The position numbers were made by a program, and so were the translations under genes. Source: Candidatus Bathyarchaeia archaeon (GTDB lineage: Archaea; Thermoproteota; Bathyarchaeia; 40CM-2-53-6; DTGE01). From it: a stretch of 64,000 bases of DNA. Below the pieces are notes generated by a model. That model searched no databases, had not been told where the DNA came from, and saw nothing but the letters and a program-made list of their open reading frames with translations. The stretch covers positions 85,779 through 149,778 of the forward strand of contig JAWCKG010000003.1 of NCBI GenBank assembly GCA_038852285.1. The letters are read 5' to 3'. Shown here one piece after another: positions 17,904 through 27,670 of the stretch (its first letter is position 1; the number at the start of each line of letters is the position of its first letter).

Positions 17904-18925
17904 ATCCCGTTTCCTCTCCACGGGATTGGAACCTGGTCAATCCTCCACCTAGGTTTCACGGCGCTTTCACCCACGTTTAAAGTCACACCTGCTTTATAGG
18001 CCAGAATTCCCGTCCAAGCGATTTGGGCTCCGCAGTCTGCGCTGAACTTTTTGTCAACGACCTTGAAGATCACGTTATGTTCTCTGGAAATTTCCTTGAA
18101 CATCGCTTGAAGCCTTCGATTGGCGGCAACCCCTCCGGTGAGCATGAGCTCCTTTTTCTCCAAGTGGGCTAAGGATCTCTCAGTCGCCTCAACTAACATG
18201 GCGAAGGCTACTTCTTGAACTGAGAAACACACGTCTTCAACCTTCGCGCCTTCCTTCAATTTTTTAACGGCAGCTGTTAACAAACCAGAGTACGCGACGT
18301 CGTTTCCCTTCACAGTATATGGGAGGTCGACGTATTCGCCTCCCTTCTCAGCTAATTCCTCCATTTTCTCTCCCCCAGGTGATGGATAACCTAACTTTCT
18401 AGCCAACGCGTCCAGTAAGTTCCCCAAGGTAATGTCTTCGGTTTCACCGAACACCCTCCAATATCCATTTGAGAAAGCTACGATGGACGTGTGTCCGCCT
18501 GAAACTATGACTGTGAGTGGGTCCTGAAGGCCGGTAGTTAACGCGGCGATTTCGATGTGGCCTATCGCGTGGTGAACGGGGATCAACGGTTTTTTCAAGT
18601 GAAGGGATAGGGCTCGGGCCACGGTAGCCCCAACTCTTAGAACTGGCCCCAATCCTGGACCCAGGGAAAACGCTATCGCGGCGATTTCCTCAGCCTCCAC
18701 ACCGGCTCTTCTTAAAGCTTCTTGAAGAATTTTAGGCGCGATTTGAACGTGATGCTGAGCCGCCTCCCTAGGATGGATTCCCGAGCCGATAGGGGGTTTA
18801 TACACCGCTTTTACGTCAGAGAGTATGTCCCCCGCATCAGATGCCACGGCCATCCCTAGTGTATGCGCCGTGCTTTCAATGCCTAGGCATAGCGCCCTTG
18901 CGCTCAAGGCCATCACGGTTGACAT
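17894..18925 (-). CDS. kae1: KEOPS subunit Kae1 (tRNA t6A threonylcarbamoyltransferase)
   Basis: 343 residues of the ASKHA fold. LGIESTAHTLG begins the ATPase core; metal ligands in IPVHHAIGHIE (H-x3-H); SGGHTSIV; and LTGGVAANRRL near the C-terminus. It transfers the threonylcarbamoyl group to A37 of ANN-reading tRNAs. Divergently transcribed from aIF2-gamma with about 90 bp between starts. Start chosen at the upstream ATG; internal ATG (MALSARALCLG) four codons later is also possible. Confidence 0.95.
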   Translation of the reverse strand: MSTVMALSARALCLGIESTAHTLGMAVASDAGDILSDVKAVYKPPIGSGIHPREAAQHHVQIAPKILQEALRRAGVEAEEIAAIAFSLGPGLGPVLRVGATVARALSLHLKKPLIPVHHAIGHIEIAALTTGLQDPLTVIVSGGHTSIVAFSNGYWRVFGETEDITLGNLLDALARKLGYPSPGGEKMEELAEKGGEYVDLPYTVKGNDVAYSGLLTAAVKKLKEGAKVEDVCFSVQEVAFAMLVEATERSLAHLEKKELMLTGGVAANRRLQAMFKEISREHNVIFKVVDKKFSADCGAQIAWTGILAYKAGVTLNVGESAVKPRWRIDQVPIPWRGNGICV

Positions 18926-19016
18926 TTTCCAAGCTATAATCTGACTCCCTTTAGATAAGTTATGTGAATCATCAGTATTTATAAGACGCTTCCATTAATT
19001 CAACAATTCGGAAATA

Positions 19017-20255
19017 TTGAAAGATGGTGATTATGTGGCGATCCAGCCTGAAGTCAACATAGGAACCCTTGGGCATGTTGATAATGGGAAGAGCACGTTG
19101 GTGCAGGCGCTAACTGGAGTATGGACGGCAAGGCATTCCGAGGAGCTGAAAAGAGGAATCACCATAAGAATAGGCTACGCTGACGCCTCTTTTTTTAGAT
19201 GTGAGGGACATGACAATCCGATCTATCTGGCTACGGGAAGATGCCCTGTTTGCGGTGGGGAGGCTAAATTCCTCAGAATGGTGAGCTTTGTCGACTGCCC
19301 TGGGCATCACAGCCTTATGGTTACGATGCTTTCAGGCGCGGCTTTAATGGACGGTGCGTTGTTCGTTATCGCCGCTGACGCAAAATGTCCTCAAGCTCAA
19401 GACAGGGAGCATATGATAGCGGCGAAGATGGCGGGGATCAGGAACATCATCTTAATCCAGAATAAGATCGACATCGTAAGCCGTGAGAGGGCCATTGAAA
19501 ATTATTATGAGGTCGTGAAGTTTCTCGAGGAGTTCGGCATGGAGAGGTCGCCCATCATACCGGTTTCCGCTCAGCATAAAGTTAACGTTGAGGCCGTCAT
19601 AGAGGCCATCGAAAAACACGTCCCTACCCCTTCAAGGGACCCAAACGCCCCACCCAAGATGCATATATTGAGGTCGTTCGACGTAAACAAGCCTGGGACC
19701 GAGGTGGAGGACATAGTGGGCGGTGTTTTAGGGGGATCCATCACTCAGGGAGTCTTCAGGGTCGGTGATGAAATAGAGATTAAGCCAGGAGTGCGGGAGA
19801 AGGGTGGTAAAGGAGGTTACGTAACTCTCACATCGGAGATAAGGAGTTTAATGGTGAGCACAGGTCAAGTGGAGGAAGCGAGGCCTGGAGGTCTAGTAGG
19901 AGTAGGCACATCTCTGGATCCATTTTTAACGAAGTCGGATGGGCTGGTTGGGAATCTCATGGGTAAGGTTGGAACATTGCCGGAGGCTTTGAGCACGTTA
20001 ACGATGGAAACACAGCTGTTCGAGAAGGCTGTGGGGACTGAGGAGTTGGTAAGTGTTGAGAAGATTAAAATGAACGAAGCGCTGGTTTTAAACGTGGCTA
20101 CATCCGTAACCTCCGGGGTGGTTACATCTGTCCGGGATGATGTCGTAGAAATTAACCTTAAGAAGCCGGTGTGCGTTGAGCCTGAAGGCAAAGTGGCCAT
20201 CAGTCGGAGAATCGGGGAAGGCTGGAGGTTAATAGGGTATGGGAAGCTTCGATAA
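19017..20255 (+). CDS. eif2g: translation initiation factor aIF2 subunit gamma
   Basis: 412 residues. GTPase motifs GHVDNGKST, GITIRIGYADA (switch I), VDCPGHHSLM and NKIDIV; a zinc knuckle C-x..-C-x2-C in CEGHDNPIYLATGRCPVCGG inserted before G3 as in the family; two C-terminal beta domains. It delivers Met-tRNAi as part of aIF2. TTG start at 19017; a GTG seven codons downstream is an alternative. First gene of the conserved aIF2-gamma/PIN/Rpo7/Spt4 cluster. Confidence 0.95.
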   Translation: MKDGDYVAIQPEVNIGTLGHVDNGKSTLVQALTGVWTARHSEELKRGITIRIGYADASFFRCEGHDNPIYLATGRCPVCGGEAKFLRMVSFVDCPGHHSLMVTMLSGAALMDGALFVIAADAKCPQAQDREHMIAAKMAGIRNIILIQNKIDIVSRERAIENYYEVVKFLEEFGMERSPIIPVSAQHKVNVEAVIEAIEKHVPTPSRDPNAPPKMHILRSFDVNKPGTEVEDIVGGVLGGSITQGVFRVGDEIEIKPGVREKGGKGGYVTLTSEIRSLMVSTGQVEEARPGGLVGVGTSLDPFLTKSDGLVGNLMGKVGTLPEALSTLTMETQLFEKAVGTEELVSVEKIKMNEALVLNVATSVTSGVVTSVRDDVVEINLKKPVCVEPEGKVAISRRIGEGWRLIGYGKLR

Positions 20256-20295
20256 AAACATCTCAATCCGAGGGTAGGGAAAACTGGGGCTAAAG

Positions 20296-20688
20296 GTGCT
20301 CCTAGACTCTAACATTCTCATCCACGCCATTAGGTTTAAGTTAAACTTGCTGGAGGAGGTTCAGAGGATAATTTCCAGAAACGTAGAGTTCTATGTTTTA
20401 ACGCAGGTATTGGATGAGCTGTCAGCCATAGTTGAGAGGGGAAAACGCGGCTCTAAAGAGGCGAGGGTGATTCTCCAGCATTTAAACGGGGTGAGGCCGC
20501 TGGATTTTCATCATCCTGGAAAGGTGGACGACCTGATCCTGCAAGCCGCTAAAAAGTTGGGTATGGTTGTGGCTACGTCTGATGTGGCGTTGAGAAAAAG
20601 ACTGCGGGAGATGAAGGTTCCAATAATCACTTTGAGAGGGGGAAGACTCTACCTCCAACCTGAAGATCCGGAATTATGGTCTATCTGA
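20296..20688 (+). CDS. PIN-domain ribonuclease (Fcf1/VapC9-like, housekeeping type)
   Basis: 130 residues, GTG start. PIN acids appear as LLDSNILIH, ...QVLDELSAI, and VATSDVALRKRLRE; ends ...RGGRLYLQPEDP. Its fixed place between aIF2-gamma and RNA polymerase Rpo7 in many archaeal genomes argues for a housekeeping RNA-processing role rather than a toxin (inference from synteny). No antitoxin gene is adjacent. Confidence 0.85.
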   Translation: MLLDSNILIHAIRFKLNLLEEVQRIISRNVEFYVLTQVLDELSAIVERGKRGSKEARVILQHLNGVRPLDFHHPGKVDDLILQAAKKLGMVVATSDVALRKRLREMKVPIITLRGGRLYLQPEDPELWSI

Positions 20689-20830
20689 CCTCAAGATCTT
20701 TGTAGGTTATTTAAAACGCTGGTCCGATAAACCTTTCAGGGGGATACGATGGATCTCTGTGAAAAGTATTTAAGTTGGATGCTTTTACGCCTAACGGATG
20801 TAAACGGCATTCCATTTGGAGAGCGCCTAC

Positions 20831-21385
20831 ATGTTTAAAATTTTCACCATAGAGGATGTTGTGCGGATTTCACCGGATAAGTTCGATAAACCCATCGAGG
20901 AGGTTGCTAAAGAGCAAATTAAGATCAGATATGAGAATTTGGTGGATGAGGAGCTAGGCTACGTGATCCTCGTGGTCGAGGTTAAAGTTGATCCTGTAGG
21001 GAAAATCCTTCCAGGTGATGGGTCGACTTATCATAAAGCAGCCTTCAAGGTTCTCAGCTTTTACCCTCAACTTCAGGAGGTTGTGGAGGGGGAGGTTGTG
21101 GAGGTTACAGATTTCGGGGCATTCGTTAGAATTGGACCTGAAGACGCTTTACTCCATGTATCCCAGATCATGGACGACTACTTATCCTATGACAGCAAAA
21201 GGGGTGTACTCCTAGGAAAAGAGAGTCAACGTAAAATTGAGAAGGGCGACATAGTTAGGGTTCGAGTGATAGCTGTGAGTTTTCCAAGAGGGGGTGGAGG
21301 TGGTAAAATCGGGGTGACGATGAGGCAGCCATTTCTCGGGAAGCTTGAGTGGATAAAGGAGGATTTGAAAAAGACTTCAAGGTGA
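20831..21385 (+). CDS. rpo7: DNA-directed RNA polymerase subunit Rpo7 (RpoE')
   Basis: 184 residues from the ATG at 20831 (MFKIFTIEDVVRISP); a TTG five codons upstream is in frame but contains the likely GGAG ribosome binding site. The N-terminal RNP-like domain is followed by an S1/OB domain: VVEGEVVEVTDFGAFVRIGPEDALLHVSQI. It forms the polymerase stalk with Rpo4. Four bases separate it from spt4. Confidence 0.93.
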   Translation: MFKIFTIEDVVRISPDKFDKPIEEVAKEQIKIRYENLVDEELGYVILVVEVKVDPVGKILPGDGSTYHKAAFKVLSFYPQLQEVVEGEVVEVTDFGAFVRIGPEDALLHVSQIMDDYLSYDSKRGVLLGKESQRKIEKGDIVRVRVIAVSFPRGGGGGKIGVTMRQPFLGKLEWIKEDLKKTSR

Positions 21386-21389
21386 TCCT

Positions 21390-21575
21390 GTGACTGAAAA
21401 GGCTTGTAAAAATTGCGGCGCGTTGTCCTCTGGGCCAGTTTGTCCGCAGTGTAAGTCAACGAACCTGAGCGAGGACTGGTCTGGACTTATCATCGTCTTG
21501 GACCCAGATAAATCGGAGATCGCTGGAAAGGTCGGCATTAAGTCTAAGGGTAGATACGCCGTAAGGGTGCGTTAG
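21390..21575 (+). CDS. spt4: transcription elongation factor Spt4 (RpoE'')
   Basis: 61 residues, GTG start. Zinc ribbon CKNCGALSSGPVCPQC at residues 6-21 and core DWSGLIIVLDPDKSEIAGKVGI. Partner of Spt5/NusG in elongation. Directly abuts the next gene. Confidence 0.92.
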   Translation: MTEKACKNCGALSSGPVCPQCKSTNLSEDWSGLIIVLDPDKSEIAGKVGIKSKGRYAVRVR

Positions 21576-22112
21576 GTGCCGGAGATCAAGATTACTCGAA
21601 GTCTCCGGAGGATGTTGAAGGAGCCGTTTGGGGAAGTGGTCGCAGGCTCCGAGGATGAGGTGCTAAAAGATTTAACGGCGTTGGAAAGGCGGCTTAAACC
21701 AAAGAAAGTTATATGTGTGGGGGACGCTGTTTCAAGGTTGACGTTAAAATCCCCATTCAAGGTTAACCTTCGAATCATCGACAACAGGGAGAGAAGGAGG
21801 AAGGTTGAGCCCGTCGATTACGGAGCCAGACGTATGTTCAAGCTTCATAACCCTCCTGGCATGATCGTGGAGGAGGCTTGGATAGTGGTTAACCAAGCCG
21901 TTAAAACCGATGATTCGTTGGTGATCGTCGACGGAGAAGAGGACTTACTCGGCCTAGTGGCCGCCTTAGAGGCGCCGGTGGGATCGCTATTACTTTATGG
22001 TCAACCTAAAGTAGGGGTTGTAGCTGTCAAGGTTAACGAAGATTTGAAGAGAAGGGTCAGTGGCATTCTATCCTTAATGAGGAAGATCAAGGCTGATATT
22101 ACTGCTCAATGA
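21576..22112 (+). CDS. GTP-dependent dephospho-CoA kinase (DUF359)
   Basis: 178 residues, GTG start immediately after the spt4 stop. Family motifs: [61 protein letters not shown]. Carries out the last step of archaeal coenzyme A synthesis using GTP. Its last 14 bases overlap, tail to tail, the end of the S27Ae gene on the other strand. Confidence 0.92.
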   Translation: MPEIKITRSLRRMLKEPFGEVVAGSEDEVLKDLTALERRLKPKKVICVGDAVSRLTLKSPFKVNLRIIDNRERRRKVEPVDYGARRMFKLHNPPGMIVEEAWIVVNQAVKTDDSLVIVDGEEDLLGLVAALEAPVGSLLLYGQPKVGVVAVKVNEDLKRRVSGILSLMRKIKADITAQ

Positions 22113-22284
22113 ACTCGGTGTAGCTGCAGCCTCCGCAGGTCCACCTTTTCACGGGATTTAAATGCGAAGCCATAAGAGCTCCGCATCTCGGGCACTTCTT
22201 GTTTTTTAGTTTAACTAAACCCTTCGAGTAGTCGTATTCGTAGAGTTTGCTCAGTCTGGCCTTAGGAGGTTTTTCCTCAGACAG
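22099..22284 (-). CDS. rps27ae: 30S ribosomal protein S27Ae (eS31), apparent CTG start
   Basis: Reading the minus strand gives 61 residues: (M)[19 protein letters not shown], then the zinc finger CPRC at 31-34 and CGGC at 50-53, ending EFIEQ. This is S27Ae. In this frame a TGA lies three codons upstream, and no ATG, GTG or TTG occurs before the zinc finger. The best start is therefore CTG at 22284, which has GGTGAAGGA just before it. It overlaps the end of S24e by 8 bp, the usual archaeal order. It also overlaps the convergent kinase gene by 14 bp. Confidence 0.85.
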   Translation of the reverse strand: MSEEKPPKARLSKLYEYDYSKGLVKLKNKKCPRCGALMASHLNPVKRWTCGGCSYTEFIEQ

Positions 22285-22624
22285 ATTCCTTCACCTCTTC
22301 AGCTTCTTCCTTCGTCCTCTCCAATTCTTCACCAGCCTTTTCGCCTTGCTTCATGCCTCTTTTTCTTAGATGTTCTGGAACGATTCTTTCACCGGCTGAA
22401 GCTTCGTCGTAGCATTCAACTCTACACATGGACTTGTTGGTTCCGGTAAGGGTTTTAACGTCTATAATGTAAATCTTTTTTTCCTCCACTCCCAGCTGCG
22501 CGGAGACGAGCTTCTGAATTGAAGCGCGGCTGGGGGTTCCCTCTGAGCTATGTTCAATTTCGACGCGTAACTCTTTTCTTTGAAGCAGAGGATTGTAGGA
22601 TTGATTTAGGATCTTAAGCTTCAC
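22277..22624 (-). CDS. rps24e: 30S ribosomal protein S24e
   Basis: About 115 residues from the GTG at 22624 ([22 protein letters not shown]), where family members start; in-frame GTGs at 22627 and 22639 lie closer to the overlap with S6e. Core continues [23 protein letters not shown]. The C-terminus is an acidic/charged extension ([17 protein letters not shown]). Middle gene of S6e-S24e-S27Ae. Confidence 0.93.
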   Translation of the reverse strand: MKLKILNQSYNPLLQRKELRVEIEHSSEGTPSRASIQKLVSAQLGVEEKKIYIIDVKTLTGTNKSMCRVECYDEASAGERIVPEHLRKRGMKQGEKAGEELERTKEEAEEVKESV

Positions 22625-23012
22625 CACCCTCAGCCCCACCTTTAGGCTCCTCCGGCTTAGGTTGCTCCTCCTTCAACACGGTCATGTTAATCACGTACGT
22701 GTCCTCTGTTATGATGGAGCCTCTCACGGTCTTACGCCTCCTCTCACCCCTCTTCCTTGCTTTAAAGCCTACGCCTCCGGTTAAAATCAGCCTTTTTTTC
22801 CCTCCTCCATGAACGTCCGGCCTCAGGGGGAAGCCGTCTCTGTCAACGCCTCCTGTTATGCGAAGCTTTTTCCCCCTCAATCCGAGTAGGGATCCATCTA
22901 AGGTTTCATTTACCGTCCTACCGATCAGGGGTTGAGCGTTGACCCCTTCAACCTCCATGTTTCTGGCTTTTCCCTCAACTGGGTCAGAAATGATTATCTT
23001 AAATTTGACCAC
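22614..23012 (-). CDS. rps6e: 30S ribosomal protein S6e
   Basis: 132 residues, starting MVKFKIIISDPVEGKAR; the S6e core LIGRTVNETLDGSLLGLRGKKLRITGG and RPDVHGGGKKRLILTGGVGF is complete. A lineage-specific Glu/Pro/Gly tail ([18 protein letters not shown]) follows. Overlaps the start region of S24e. Confidence 0.95.
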   Translation of the reverse strand: MVKFKIIISDPVEGKARNMEVEGVNAQPLIGRTVNETLDGSLLGLRGKKLRITGGVDRDGFPLRPDVHGGGKKRLILTGGVGFKARKRGERRRKTVRGSIITEDTYVINMTVLKEEQPKPEEPKGGAEGGEA

Positions 23013-23114
23013 CCGAATACCCTCGCTTTACAGATTGGCCATAGTTTGATCGCGTCCACTCGCTTGATTCGTTGAACGCTCGAGTATGAGGCGAAAGCTT
23101 ATTTAAATACGTTA

Positions 23115-24917
23115 CTAAGATTTGTCGGTGGAGTTGAGAAGAGGCCTAGCCTGTTTTTCAGCCATCTCATTTAACTCCTCTATCAACTGAACCTCCTCCT
23201 CGGAAAGCTCTCCTCTAAATTTAGTTAAGAGGGTTTCCCTATGAGATTGAGGGACATCCACGTAGAGTGTTCCTTCTTCAAAGATGTTTCTTCCCACAAA
23301 GCCTTCGTCGATTGAAACGGCTACCTGACTACCGGCGACCGCCTCGGCGATGTCCTGGCCTTTATCTTGAATCCTTAAGATCTTCCCAATCCTCTTTCCC
23401 TCCTCGTTCAATAAAGGGTAACCAGGTTGTATCCTACCCTTTAGCACTTCCACTCCTACTATGGCTGGTTTACTTCTCCTAAACACATAACCTCCCAAGA
23501 CCTTAATCTTTCCTGGCCTTATCAGGGAGGCTAGCTGGGAAGAGATCTGTGAGAGCCTTACGTCCTTTTCCCATTCCCGGTATTGCTCTAAAAGTCGGTA
23601 TATGATCTTGGCCTCAAACGTGGGGATGCCCCATTTCTCGATTTCGAGTCTAGCGTCCGGTAGTACCTCCACGTTAAACGCCAGTATGACGCCTAATGTA
23701 GGGTCTTTTTTTCTAACAGTTTCAGCTTCGACGACGTCTCTTTTAGATACATCTCCAACGTCCGCAAGTCTAATAGGTACGCTGTGGGTTTGGAGCATGT
23801 TCGTTAGGGCCTCTAGGGATCCTAAAGTATCGGCTTTTAAAACAACTCCCAGCTTGTCGGTGTTGAATCTAAGCTTTCTAACCTCCTCGGTTATTCTCCG
23901 CTTGAACGGGTTGGGGTCTGAGCCTTCTGGCACCACATATAATGGGGCTCCAGGTAACGCCGAGTTAAGGTCAGGCGCGACGATTTTAACCCCAGCTGCG
24001 GCAGAGACTTTTTGAACGTTCATGAACCTGTCTCGGGGATCTCGGATTTCGTCCAGGGGTTTCGGCTTCAGAATCGCCCTCACAGTTGTTTCAACAACGT
24101 CTTCACGGCCTCCGAGAACAATTCTATCGTTTACCTTCATTTCCCCGTCATAGATGATGGCGTTAACGGTGACGCCGAGTCCTACGTCTTCTTTAACCTC
24201 CAATACAACTCCCTTCGCCGGACCTGAGGTGATAGCTAGCTCCTTCTTCATGTAGGTTTGAGTTAACCCCACTAGGACTGTTATTAAATCTGGGATGCCT
24301 TCCCCGGTTTTAGCGCTGGTTGGAACAAGGGCCACGTGGGTTCTGAAGTCCTTGACTCTATCATATCTATCCGATTTAAATCCATGGGTTGACAGGTCGC
24401 CCATGAGACGGTAGATTTTCTCCTCCAGCATTCCTTTAACCTCTTCAGGTTGGAGTTTAAAGGATTCTAGGAAGCTGTAGTCCGGATTCGCCTTCCAACC
24501 TGGGATTAAGTCGATTTTATTGGCCGCTACGAGGAAAGGTGTTCTTCTGGCCTTTAAGATTTCGATCGATTCAACTGTTTGGGGCTCAACACCCTTCACG
24601 GCGTCTACAACCAAAATGGCGATGTCCGCCGCTGAGCCTCCTCTTCTTCTAAGGTTCGAAAATGTTTCGTGGCCTGGGGTGTCTATGAACAGTAAACCTG
24701 GAATTGTCACCTCGAAACGAAATTTTTTGAGAAGTGGGCCACAGATTCTTTTCAGGGTTTCAGCCGGGATCATGCTGGCGCCTATCCACTGGGTTATGGC
24801 TCCAGGCTCTCTGAGGGCCACGGTTGTTCCTCTGACTTTGTCCAGTAGGCTGGTTTTCCCGTGGTCAACATGGCCTAGAACTGCCACTACCGGCTGTCTG
24901 ATCGACATGGAGGTCAC
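23115..24917 (-). CDS. infB: translation initiation factor aIF5B
   Basis: 600 residues. G1 GHVDHGKTS, IDTPGHETF and NKIDLIPGW in the N-terminal G domain; domain II, a central domain and the C-terminal tRNAi-contacting barrel follow. Catalyses subunit joining. The alternative ATG three codons in (MSIRQPVVAVLGHVDHG) could be the true start. A 102-bp gap separates it from S6e. Confidence 0.95.
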   Translation of the reverse strand: MTSMSIRQPVVAVLGHVDHGKTSLLDKVRGTTVALREPGAITQWIGASMIPAETLKRICGPLLKKFRFEVTIPGLLFIDTPGHETFSNLRRRGGSAADIAILVVDAVKGVEPQTVESIEILKARRTPFLVAANKIDLIPGWKANPDYSFLESFKLQPEEVKGMLEEKIYRLMGDLSTHGFKSDRYDRVKDFRTHVALVPTSAKTGEGIPDLITVLVGLTQTYMKKELAITSGPAKGVVLEVKEDVGLGVTVNAIIYDGEMKVNDRIVLGGREDVVETTVRAILKPKPLDEIRDPRDRFMNVQKVSAAAGVKIVAPDLNSALPGAPLYVVPEGSDPNPFKRRITEEVRKLRFNTDKLGVVLKADTLGSLEALTNMLQTHSVPIRLADVGDVSKRDVVEAETVRKKDPTLGVILAFNVEVLPDARLEIEKWGIPTFEAKIIYRLLEQYREWEKDVRLSQISSQLASLIRPGKIKVLGGYVFRRSKPAIVGVEVLKGRIQPGYPLLNEEGKRIGKILRIQDKGQDIAEAVAGSQVAVSIDEGFVGRNIFEEGTLYVDVPQSHRETLLTKFRGELSEEEVQLIEELNEMAEKQARPLLNSTDKS

Positions 24918-24994
24918 CGAGAAGGTCTGTAACTGGTTTAGTCTTAGATGGCTTATAAATAAAGCTGTTTCTTAAGTTACGTGCTTAAGGTGTT

Positions 24995-25189
24995 TTACGC
25001 CTCTCTCTCCTTCTTTCCATGGTAGCTGGTCCACTTCAGCTTCCTTGAGTCCCTGCCTAGCCTCAGAACGCTTTTCCTACACTTACTGGAGCAGAAGTAT
25101 AGGAGGGCTCCATCGTTCTTCACGTACATCATACCTGTGCCTTGGGGGAAAACTCTGCCGCAGAAGGAGCATTTATAGGTTTTAGGCAT
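24995..25189 (-). CDS. rpl24e: 50S ribosomal protein L24e
   Basis: 64 residues with the C2C2 zinc site [11 protein letters not shown] and CSSKCRKS. Follows S28e by 16 bp in an L7Ae-S28e-L24e operon. Confidence 0.95.
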   Translation of the reverse strand: MPKTYKCSFCGRVFPQGTGMMYVKNDGALLYFCSSKCRKSVLRLGRDSRKLKWTSYHGKKEREA

Positions 25190-25205
25190 TTAAGCCAAAC
25201 CTTTT

Positions 25206-25430
25206 TTACTTGATTTTTTTAGCCTCTCTCTCGGTTTCCCTTAACATTAATATGTCTCCTATTCTGACCGGGCCTTTCACGTTCCTTGTGATGACCCGTC
25301 CCCTATCCTTTCCTTCCATTATTCTAACCCTTACCTGTATGACCTCTCCAGTTATGCCGCTTCTCCCGATTATCTGAGTTACTTCAGCCGGGGTTAAGGA
25401 CTCTTCGGCTCTTACTTTAGCGCTGCTCAA
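25206..25430 (-). CDS. rps28e: 30S ribosomal protein S28e
   Basis: 74 residues; characteristic [20 protein letters not shown] and [17 protein letters not shown]. Starts within the last codons of L7Ae (4-bp overlap), indicating coupled translation. Confidence 0.95.
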   Translation of the reverse strand: MSSAKVRAEESLTPAEVTQIIGRSGITGEVIQVRVRIMEGKDRGRVITRNVKGPVRIGDILMLRETEREAKKIK

Positions 25431-25816
25431 CTTTTAACGGCTCCAGTTTCCGATAAACTGCCGTAGGCTTTAACCAGCTCCTTCAAGGTTTCACCAGCTT
25501 CTCCCTCTTCGATGATTGAAACCGAGGAGCAGGCCACATCGATGCCGGCTGACCGGCCTAATTCCATTTTGCTTGGAACATAAAGGTATGGGATCTTTCT
25601 CTCCTCACATAACAGGGGGATATGCGCGACTATTTGAGGCGGGTCCACATCTTCAGCTATTATGACAAGCTTCGCGACCCCACGCTCAACCGTTTTGGTC
25701 ACTTCATTCGTGCCTTTCCTTATCTTCCCAGATTCACGGGAAACCTGAATCAGCTGGTACGCTTTATCAGCTAACTCTTTGGGGACGTTGAACTTCACGT
25801 AGAAGGGCTTTGACAT
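25427..25816 (-). CDS. rpl7ae: 50S ribosomal protein L7Ae (kink-turn binding)
   Basis: 129 residues, complete L7Ae: [17 protein letters not shown] (the RNA-contacting GTNE motif), [23 protein letters not shown], and the [14 protein letters not shown] loop. In archaea it serves in the ribosome, C/D and H/ACA sRNPs and RNase P. First gene of the L7Ae-S28e-L24e operon; Gar1 and Cbf5 partners are elsewhere in the window. Confidence 0.96.
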   Translation of the reverse strand: MSKPFYVKFNVPKELADKAYQLIQVSRESGKIRKGTNEVTKTVERGVAKLVIIAEDVDPPQIVAHIPLLCEERKIPYLYVPSKMELGRSAGIDVACSSVSIIEEGEAGETLKELVKAYGSLSETGAVKS

Positions 25817-25909
25817 TTCGCCTCACACTCTCATCGGCTAATTTCACGCTGAAGACGCTTTCACCCTAATGAAGCTTCCTATTTAAAAACTTTTTATTTT
25901 AAGACGTTT

Positions 25910-27670
25910 TCAGGGGTGTGTAAAGTATAGGGTGATGGAGTCTTTTAATTTTTCTTCGACTCGAGCGAAGCCAAACCTAACCAGCTGAACGGTTGACCCT
26001 ATCTTTTCATCCCTCAATGAGCCTTCTGAAAGCCCATTGGAGATGGAGGCGTCGGGCATGACGACGCTTGTTTTAATGGAGGCGCTTAAATCCACCCATT
26101 GAATTATGGGGGCTTTCAAAGCTTTTGCCTCTTCAACCCCCTTACTGTGGAATCTTAACTTCACTTCTGTACCGCCTGTTTCGATGACTTCAACGTTCAT
26201 CAACTCCATTAAACGCAGTATTTGGCCGGGCTTTAAAAGGCCAAGGTCTTGGCTTGAGATGTATAGGGTTAGTTCACCTTTTACGGGTTTGAGGGCGATT
26301 TTCCTAGATCCCTTAGAAGGATGGTCGGGGTGGTAGGGAATTACCGCCTCAACGCTCGAGGGTACTCCTTCAACCCTGACTTTAATCGGGTCTTTCACGA
26401 AGAAATATCGGTTAGAAGATGGGTCGAGAATTCTCCTGTTAATGGCGTAGATGTTTTCCCAGCTTACGGTGGCTTCGACGGGTTTAACCCCAACATCCAT
26501 TATTAAAGATTTAAAGCATTCTGGGGTGAACCCCCTTCTCCTCAACGCTTTCAACGTCGCCATCCTTGGGTCATCGAACCCTGAAACCTCCCCTGACTCG
26601 ACGGCCCTTATAATTTTTGATTTGCTAAGCTCAGCGCCGACGATTCTTAAACGACCATAGTGAACCGTCTCAGGGTACTTCCATCCTAAGTGCCTATACA
26701 GGTACTTTTGCCTTAAGGTGTTCGTTAAGTGCTCTTTTCCACGTATGATGTGTGTGACCCCCATTAGATGGTCGTCTACTCCGCAGGCGAAGTTGTAAAG
26801 CGGCCACGCACTGTATTTAGATCCGACTCTTGGGTGAGGATGCTTCACGGGGTCTATGATTCTGAACGCTGGCCAATCCCGGACGGCTGGGTTAGGATGG
26901 GTGAGGTCGGTTTTAACCCTTAAAACTGCCTCTCCTTCACCGTAAAACCCATCCAGCATTTTCCTCCATCGCTCTAGGTGGTGTTGAGAAGGTAAATCTC
27001 TGCATGGACAGGGGGCCCCTTTAACTACCTTTTCATGAAAGTCTTTCCTTGAACATGTACAAACGTAGCCTCCGTTGAGTTTGATTAACCTCTCCGCTTG
27101 TTCATAGTAGATTGGAAGTCTGTCGCTTTGAACGTATTCTTCGTCCCAGTGGCATCCCAGCCACTTCAAGTCGTCTCGAATGGATTGATAAAACTCCAGG
27201 GCGGATTTTTTAATTCTAGGGTCGGTGTCCTCGAACCTTAGGATGAATTTACCCTTGTATTTCACCGCGTATTCGTGGGAGAGGATGAGGGCTCGGAGAG
27301 ATCCTAAGTGGAGGACGCAATCCGGGTTTGGTGAGAACCGTGTCACCACGACCTTATACCTATCCACGTTTGGAAGTGGTGGAAGGGCTTTTTCAGCTCT
27401 TTCTCTTTTGACTTGAAGCAGCTCAGGCCAGTTTGACAGGATTAACCTCTCAACCTCTTCTTCAGACAGTATATTTACCTCTTCCACGATGGTTTTAACC
27501 TTCGGCAGAATTTCCTTGACCTTTGCACGTAGTTGAGGTTTCTCCGACAGTATTTTTCCGAGCACCGCTTCCACCGAGGCTTTACCTGAATGCCTCAAGG
27601 CGTTTAGGAGGGCGTGTTTCCGTATCGTTTCATCCTCTTCCGCTGGTCCGGACATTAGGTTCAACCCCAC
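25910..27670 (-). CDS. gltX: glutamyl-tRNA synthetase (archaeal type)
   Basis: 586 residues, the long archaeal/eukaryotic-type GluRS with an N-terminal helical extension (~100 residues). Class I motifs: SPNPDCVLHLGSLRAL (HLGS = HIGH) and ELSKSKI (KMSKS equivalent). C-terminal beta-barrel anticodon domain. It probably charges both tRNA-Glu and tRNA-Gln for later amidation (family knowledge; no GatDE in the window). Its first codons overlap DUF2070 by 10 bp. Confidence 0.95.
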   Translation of the reverse strand: MGLNLMSGPAEEDETIRKHALLNALRHSGKASVEAVLGKILSEKPQLRAKVKEILPKVKTIVEEVNILSEEEVERLILSNWPELLQVKRERAEKALPPLPNVDRYKVVVTRFSPNPDCVLHLGSLRALILSHEYAVKYKGKFILRFEDTDPRIKKSALEFYQSIRDDLKWLGCHWDEEYVQSDRLPIYYEQAERLIKLNGGYVCTCSRKDFHEKVVKGAPCPCRDLPSQHHLERWRKMLDGFYGEGEAVLRVKTDLTHPNPAVRDWPAFRIIDPVKHPHPRVGSKYSAWPLYNFACGVDDHLMGVTHIIRGKEHLTNTLRQKYLYRHLGWKYPETVHYGRLRIVGAELSKSKIIRAVESGEVSGFDDPRMATLKALRRRGFTPECFKSLIMDVGVKPVEATVSWENIYAINRRILDPSSNRYFFVKDPIKVRVEGVPSSVEAVIPYHPDHPSKGSRKIALKPVKGELTLYISSQDLGLLKPGQILRLMELMNVEVIETGGTEVKLRFHSKGVEEAKALKAPIIQWVDLSASIKTSVVMPDASISNGLSEGSLRDEKIGSTVQLVRFGFARVEEKLKDSITLYFTHP

